Shown here: positions 58,936 through 64,000 of the stretch, in pieces
How positions within the stretch are numbered: position 1 is the first letter of the stretch
Layout of the letters: the number at the start of each line of letters is the position of its first letter
Source: Caecitellus pseudoparvulus
Lineage: Eukaryota; Bigyra: Bicosoecida
Reading direction: 5' to 3'
Length of the DNA: 64,000 nucleotides
Assembly (NCBI GenBank): GCA_965644315.1
Contig: CBFFRQ010000046.1
Span: forward strand, 1-64,000
Program-made: the position numbers and the translations under genes
The notes under the pieces: model-generated
Told to the model about the DNA's origin: nothing
What the model saw: only the letters and a program-made list of their open reading frames with translations
Databases searched by the model: none

Positions 58936-61797
58936 ATGCTTGGGGTTCCTTCCGATGGCTGGTGGATATTTGCGCAACTGCTTGCCATTCTAGGCGTGGT
59001 GAAGTACGGCCACGCATGGCTGGCATGGCTCTCTCGGCGTTTGCCTGCGCAGAGCACCCAGTCAACGCAAAAGAGTGATGCAATGAGTGGTAGTGTGGCA
59101 GGCTTCGGGGCAAGCTCCGGCGCGGGCCTCACAGAGCAGGTTGTGGCTTCGTTGGTGAAAGTGCAAAGCGTGCCAGATACTGCAATGCGGCACGGGGTGG
59201 CGCTGCAAGGACTGGCCAGCATTGGGCAAGGGCAGCCGGCCTCCCCAGAAACGTTCAAGTCCAAGTGTAACCTTGTGGAGCTGGAGGGCCTGCTGCGCGA
59301 CACGGGAGGTGCGCTGCTGGAGCGGGCTGGACTGCTGCACGGGCAGCCTGAGCGCGAGGGTGTGTGTGCTGCGCTGCAGTTTCTGTCCTTTCGGTGCTTC
59401 TGTGCAATAGAGGTGCTGCATCAAGCTGCTGGGGGCGTAGGAGCCGATGCAGTACCCACGGCAGATGCTCTATGGGGCTCCATTTGCGATGCGTGGAGCA
59501 GTGTGCGTAGCAATGTGAACTTGGAGGGGGCGCTGGCAGACCTGACGCGATGGTGGCAGGGCCGCAAGGCGCAGACACAGGTGCCAACATCTTCACCTCC
59601 GAATCCTTCTACCACTTCTGAGGGTCTGCATGCAGTGGAAGAATCACTTTCCAGCATCCGGAAGCAGGCCAGCTGGTTGCGCGGAGCACCGGCTGGCAGA
59701 CTGCGGAGTCAAGCTGCAGCAGGACACTTGAGCACGATTGCCGAAGCCGCCCAGCAGTTGCGCACCCAACTGGCCGCTGCCGCAGCCATAGGGGACAGCA
59801 AACTCGTGCCTGTCCAGGGGTTCGACGCCCCCTCGCAAGTCCACACCTTCAGAGGTCCAGATGGGTGCGTTAGCAGCGCCAGTGGCCGCCTTATCGTCAA
59901 CCACGAGACTCAGGTCAGCGACGTGAGCGCCTGGTCTGCAGAGCTTGCCGAAGGCGCTTCGTTGATGGCAAGGAGCGTCGCCATCGTTTTGGAGGCAGAG
60001 CGCCGCAGGATTGCAGGCGGACTGCCGCGACTTGTGCAGGCTGTGCACATGGTTGCCTTGCGGCACGGGAACATCGGCGCCGAACCGGAAGACCCACTCG
60101 GGTCTGTCAGTGAGGTATCCTTGCAGCTACACTGCGAAGGATGCTGGCCGTTGAGCTTGTTTGTGGAAGACGAAGCATGGGGCGACATTGGCGAAAGCGT
60201 GCGGCAGCGCCTGTGCGTCGCAGTGCTGGGGGTGTGTGCTGTTGCAGAGGCCTGCAACGTGAGCTTGGCGAGTGTCACGGTGGACAGCTTCGCTGTGATG
60301 GGAGTGGATGCATGCACGGTGGAAGGGTTGGCCAGCTCACTCGAGACGAACGGATGCCAAGTGTTGCTCGGAGCGTGCTCAAGTGCGTGGGTATCAGACA
60401 AGGGCTCGAAACCAGGCCCAAGTCTCGCCAGGCTGATCGAGACCCTCTTGTGCCCAACTTCAAGTGCAAGCAGTGTTGTTTATGGGGCACCGTCTGCAGC
60501 TGGAGCTGCAGAGCTGGGTATGTTGGCTGAGTCTCTTGAGTTTGTGCGCGAAGGTGGGCCGTTCTCCTGCATGGCGGCCTACGCGGCCGCTTGCATGGCC
60601 ATGAACGAAACCACAGGCTGCCTGGTCACGCTAGATCAAGAAGCAGAACGAGAAAGTGTGGCCCTGAAACGTCACGTGCAGTCACTGACGCGCTCAAGCG
60701 CAGAACCACCTCCACCCGAACCACCTTCGCACCCGGAAGAGAGCACTCTACCTGCTGCCTCTGCTGCTGGTGGTGATGCTGAGGTTTCTGACGACGAGCC
60801 GCTGCCTGACCAACGCGTCGTCCAGCAAGGGGGTGATGAAGTGCTCCAGTGGGCAGCTGGGCGCCGAATCGAAGCGACAGTTGGGCACTTGTACCAACGT
60901 GCAAGCAGTCGATTTGCTCAAGTTGCCTCAGCAGGTGACGCGGTTTTCATTTGCGCATGTGAAAGCGGGCACCTAGACGTGGTTCGATCTCTCCTCGCCC
61001 GCCAGGGTGCCCGGGCAATCAACGTTCACGCGGCAGACGCACAGGGGAGCGAGGCTGCCTTCCGACTCGCGTGTGCGAATGGGCAAGACCCCGTGGTACG
61101 CGAGCTCCTTGCACTTCACGGCGAGTTCTCTGTGAATGTGCACGCCCGCCATGAGTTTGGCTTTCGAATGGCCCGTAAGAACGGCCATGTGAAGGTAGTC
61201 CGTATGCTCCTTGCGTTGCGAGGACAAAGGCAAGTCAAGGTATCTGACAAAGGAGCACACATCCCTACACTGGGGTTCCGAGAGGCATGCTCCAATGGCC
61301 ATGTCGGCGTTGTGCAGGAACTGCTCAAGTTGGGGGGCGATCGAGCTGTGGACGTCCAAGCCGAGGAGGAGCACTGCTTCAGGCTGGCTTGCGCAAAGGG
61401 GCACACAGGCGTGGTGAAAGTGCTGCTTGGCTTGTCTGGCTGGCGAACCGTTGATGTCCATGCCAAAGTGGAGCATGCTTTCCGAGCTGCATGTGAGTAT
61501 GGACATGTGGAAGTTGTGCAGGAGCTCCTGCTTCTGTCTGGCAGCCGAACAATCAACGTCCATGCATGCGGGGAGCATGGCTTCCGAGCTGCATGTGAAC
61601 GAGGCCACGCCGAAGTTGTGCGTGTGTTGTTAGGGTTGGAAGGGAAGCGGCAGGTAGACGTGCACGCCAACGACGCTGCTGGTCCTGATGCCGGGTACCG
61701 CCTGGCCAGAAAGAACAACCACAGCGAGGTGGTAGAGCTCCTCGAGCAGCTCTCAGGCGAGCGCACGGTACCGCTTATGTTGCGAGCAGCACTTTAA
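58936..61797 (+). CDS. Membrane-anchored ankyrin-repeat protein, 953 aa
   Basis: ATG 58936, no internal intron apparent. The N terminus has a single hydrophobic segment (WWIFAQLLAILGVVKYGHAW), a likely signal anchor. Residues about 40-600 are helical and of unknown family (e.g. GALLERAGLLHGQPEREG, SAELAEGASLMARSVAIVLE). An acidic Pro/Ser linker (about 595-640) precedes eight or nine ankyrin-like repeats to the C terminus. Their unusually uniform wording includes FRLACAKGHTGVVKVLLGLS, FRAACEYGHVEVVQELLLLS and FRAACERGHAEVVRVLLGLE. Repeats carry an extra 'G.R.VDVHA' between helices, giving 33-36-residue units. Ligand or partner unknown. It is a different type from the ankyrin gene at 31-33 kb. 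Confidence 0.7.
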   Translation: MLGVPSDGWWIFAQLLAILGVVKYGHAWLAWLSRRLPAQSTQSTQKSDAMSGSVAGFGASSGAGLTEQVVASLVKVQSVPDTAMRHGVALQGLASIGQGQPASPETFKSKCNLVELEGLLRDTGGALLERAGLLHGQPEREGVCAALQFLSFRCFCAIEVLHQAAGGVGADAVPTADALWGSICDAWSSVRSNVNLEGALADLTRWWQGRKAQTQVPTSSPPNPSTTSEGLHAVEESLSSIRKQASWLRGAPAGRLRSQAAAGHLSTIAEAAQQLRTQLAAAAAIGDSKLVPVQGFDAPSQVHTFRGPDGCVSSASGRLIVNHETQVSDVSAWSAELAEGASLMARSVAIVLEAERRRIAGGLPRLVQAVHMVALRHGNIGAEPEDPLGSVSEVSLQLHCEGCWPLSLFVEDEAWGDIGESVRQRLCVAVLGVCAVAEACNVSLASVTVDSFAVMGVDACTVEGLASSLETNGCQVLLGACSSAWVSDKGSKPGPSLARLIETLLCPTSSASSVVYGAPSAAGAAELGMLAESLEFVREGGPFSCMAAYAAACMAMNETTGCLVTLDQEAERESVALKRHVQSLTRSSAEPPPPEPPSHPEESTLPAASAAGGDAEVSDDEPLPDQRVVQQGGDEVLQWAAGRRIEATVGHLYQRASSRFAQVASAGDAVFICACESGHLDVVRSLLARQGARAINVHAADAQGSEAAFRLACANGQDPVVRELLALHGEFSVNVHARHEFGFRMARKNGHVKVVRMLLALRGQRQVKVSDKGAHIPTLGFREACSNGHVGVVQELLKLGGDRAVDVQAEEEHCFRLACAKGHTGVVKVLLGLSGWRTVDVHAKVEHAFRAACEYGHVEVVQELLLLSGSRTINVHACGEHGFRAACERGHAEVVRVLLGLEGKRQVDVHANDAAGPDAGYRLARKNNHSEVVELLEQLSGERTVPLMLRAAL

Positions 61798-62218
61798 TTG
61801 CTGGGTGGGTGTGGCTTCATTGTGCTTCTCAGCCTTGACTGCCGCACATGATGGCCAACTCCGCTTCCTTGCCGCTTGCTGACCAAATGCAAGGGTCGCC
61901 ACATGTACCCCTTCTGACGCCCCGAAAACGCATCAGCGCCGCGTCCACTGCACAGGCACTCTATCAGCTTTGTGGGTTGGCTTCGGAAAGTGCTTTCGGA
62001 GTGCAGCCGTTGTAGTGTCAACTGAGTTCACTGCGGAAGGGAATGGCAAGCTCTTCGTTGACACAGCAAGGGCTTCTTGAGGACGCTTGACAGCATGGAC
62101 CAGCAAGGTGTTCAAGCACTCGTGGACGACGCCAGAAGCTGGTGCAAGAAGATCAAGTTTGTGATCGAGGATCGGACAGACTCCTGGTTTGCCAGGCACA
62201 CTGGCATAACTCCCCAAC
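61798..62218. other. Intergenic stretch without recognised features
   Basis: Nothing recognised. A long - frame runs across it and the following fragment, but its composition looks like an antisense shadow. Confidence 0.4.
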
Positions 62219-63418
62219 ATGCGCCAAGCTGATGGATGGGGCTGCAGGAGGTATGTAAGGAAGGCGCACACCCACTGCGCCCAGGCCGCAGGTCGCACGC
62301 ACAGCACCATCGACTGCCACCTGGTGCATCGCTTTGCACAGTGCAGGCACTGTGAGACTGCGCGTGACGATGCACCGCAGCCGCCTGTGGAGAACTTGTT
62401 CCTGCCAGTCGAGGCGCCAGTGCACGCCTGTTGGCGGTGGCATGACGCCGTGGCGACTGCGGGCTCCCTGCCTCTCGAGGTGTCTGTTGTGAACGCCTCT
62501 TCTGGAGCTGCGGTGCTGTGGTGGACTGCTCTGGGCACGGCACAAGAGGTGTCGCTGTCTCCGTCTGCAGCTGGACTGGGCACAAATGCCACACTCTCCG
62601 CCACAACCCTATCCTTGCCCCTGGGCAGTGGGCAGGAAACGCTGTTCGTGTTTGTGAGGGCGACAGACAGCGCTGGGAACGTTGCCAACACGAGCAGTGG
62701 AAGCATCTTCATCGGGCAAGAGGCCGCCTTCTCAGGCTCCATTGTACCTGTTCCGCTGACTGCCAGCAGCAGTGCGGGCGAGCTGTGTTGCTTCCAGCAG
62801 AACACAACTGCCGTTGCTGTACAGTAGACCGTGGCTTCTCAGGCTCATGTGCACTCTGTTCAGATCTCCCTTGGCTCCCTGCCAGGCCTGCGAGACTTGC
62901 GAGGCGCACAGCCAGTTCCACTGGACCAGCTGCAGGCCCTGCAAGGCGACGTGCTGGTGTCTGGCTTGAACCTCGCGAGTGGCTCACAGGTGTTTCCTAA
63001 CCTCCACGTGCAGTCTAGCGACGGCTGGACGAGTGTCGCCTCCAGCGTGGGCGTGACTGTGGACGCAGCTTGGAGTGCACCAGTGCAGCAGCCGCTGTCC
63101 ATGGCGCTGGCGGCGAACAGCACCTTGGACGCAGATGGCGTTTGGCAGGGCATAGTGCACAACCAGCCTGCTCTGGCCCGTGCGCTGCTCTCTCTTGCCG
63201 CATCTGTCCTGGGGGAAGCGCCTTCTGCCGTGGAAGGGCAGCTGGCATCCGTGCCAGCCCAAGGCACCCAGCTCAGCGAGGGGTCTTCGGCCGCTGCGGC
63301 GTTCAGGCAGGCCACACGCCTCACCTTCACAGCTGATGCGCTGCGGGACGCCCAGTCAGGGATCGCAGGCGCTGCCTGCGCACAGAAAACTCGGATGTCT
63401 CCAACAACTGTTTTATGA
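62219..63418 (+). pseudogene. Fragment of an extracellular-type protein interrupted by an in-frame TAG
   Basis: One reading frame from ATG 62219 to the stop at 63418 is interrupted only by TAG at 62825-62827. Both halves look like one extracellular protein: LFVFVRATDSAGNVANTSSG resembles bacterial or protist Ig-like/cadherin-like repeat text. After the TAG, SVQISLGSLPGLRDLRGAQP and QPLSMALAANSTLDADGVWQ keep similar composition. No signal peptide, repeat boundary or anchor is visible, so this is probably a remnant of a larger surface-protein gene. A short intron spanning the stop, a sequencing error, or readthrough are alternatives. Confidence 0.45.
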
Positions 63419-64000
63419 AGGAGGCAGATTCTGTTGAGTTGTGGTCTGGTGATCGTGCTGAATTCGCAGGTTGCCTGGGAATCTGGGCACGGCGAGGTAC
63501 ACCTTGCTCGCGGGAAGCCCACAGCGCGTGGCAAGAAGGATAGCTGCACATTGTAGTCACTGTTGAAGGTCACACTTGTAAGATTTTGCACATCATATTG
63601 ATGGATTCGTGGATGGCCTCAGTGTTGCTTGCCACTGGGTCGCTTGGAGGGAGAGATGCAATCCTACTTTGGCTCTGTACCGGAGGTGGGAGGGGCGGGC
63701 AACAAAAAGTAGTTCATGGACTTTCATGAAGCATTTTGTCAGTTTTGTCTGCTAGTGCAGGCACCGCAAGCTCCTGTCTTCATTCTGTCTGTGAGACTCC
63801 GGTTTCAGCAGCGTGAGACATGTTTTTGCATCATTCGCGTAACTCTTAAGACAGCCATTCGTGTGGTTCGCCGAAGCTGCGCGACGGTACGCAGAGGACA
63901 AAATCAAGACTGGTCCATGAACACGAGAAGATGCAGGGCGTGTGCTGTTCATCCGGCACATCGTGCTCAAGCTTGCCTCACCTCGGAGCTTCGTGCAGCT
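63419..64000. other. Right-edge non-coding stretch
   Basis: Lower GC, no credible gene or RNA recognised before the window ends. Confidence 0.45.

Noticed and set aside
61933-62805. 290-codon - frame at the right end
   Set aside because: Composition looks antisense; the + frame has recognisable extracellular-repeat wording.

Overview
The window is nuclear DNA of a unicellular eukaryote with a compact, GC-rich genome. Genes are housekeeping eukaryotic families. They are split by short GT-AG introns (about 40-150 nt) and packed head-to-head and tail-to-tail with tens of bases, or no bases, between convergent stops. AP2/ERF-type domains, a CHASE ectodomain and long Ser/Thr-rich surface stalks fit a free-living alga or other protist (haptophyte, stramenopile or green-lineage-like). 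I cannot name the lineage from sequence alone. There are no bacterial operons, rRNA, tRNA or CRISPR arrays.

Layout. 0-4 kb: a PIF/Harbinger-type DNA transposon (DDE transposase running into a SAP-domain frame, plus a convergent second protein). 4-5.5 kb: a membrane protein that is essentially only a CHASE ectodomain. 5.5-8.1 kb: an AT-richer stretch without recognisable genes. 8.1-22.3 kb: a dense block with eIF3e, alpha-methylacyl-CoA racemase, CWC21/SRRM2-type splicing factor with a large RS tandem repeat, a compact RING-BRCT-BRCT (BRCA1/BARD1-like) protein, a BRE1-like coiled-coil half-RING protein, RNase Z, mitochondrial citrate carrier and the Bub3-binding spindle protein BUGZ/ZNF207. 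22.3-33.6 kb: a DinB-fold protein, a 1,710-residue mucin-stalk polytopic surface protein, the GPI-transamidase subunit GAA1, and an ankyrin protein.

33.9-50.1 kb holds the most unusual architectures. A 1,914-residue protein joins a degenerate Nudix domain, an intact neutral-sphingomyelinase-type phosphodiesterase, membrane segments and a degenerate long-chain acyl-CoA synthetase. It is followed by mitochondrial-type ribosomal protein uL11 and a run of chromatin genes: a BAH-like/AP2 protein, the centromere protein CENP-C, and a CHD remodeller with PDZ-like and AP2-like N-terminal segments. 50.1-64 kb: the lipid-linked oligosaccharide protein RFT1, an ARM-like protein, ribosomal protein eL22 (5 exons), a 5-exon glycine-zipper membrane protein, an uncharacterised protein, a membrane-anchored ankyrin protein, and a probable broken extracellular-protein fragment.

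Functional threads: chromosome biology (CENP-C, BUGZ, CHD, BRE1-like, BRCA1-like), RNA processing and translation (CWC21, RNase Z, eIF3e, uL11, eL22), membrane and glycolipid biogenesis (GAA1, RFT1, nSMase fusion) and lipid or mitochondrial metabolism (AMACR, citrate carrier). Physical clustering probably reflects gene density rather than operon-like regulation. Exon coordinates were read by eye from GT-AG sites, phase and family alignment known from memory; none is backed by transcript data.
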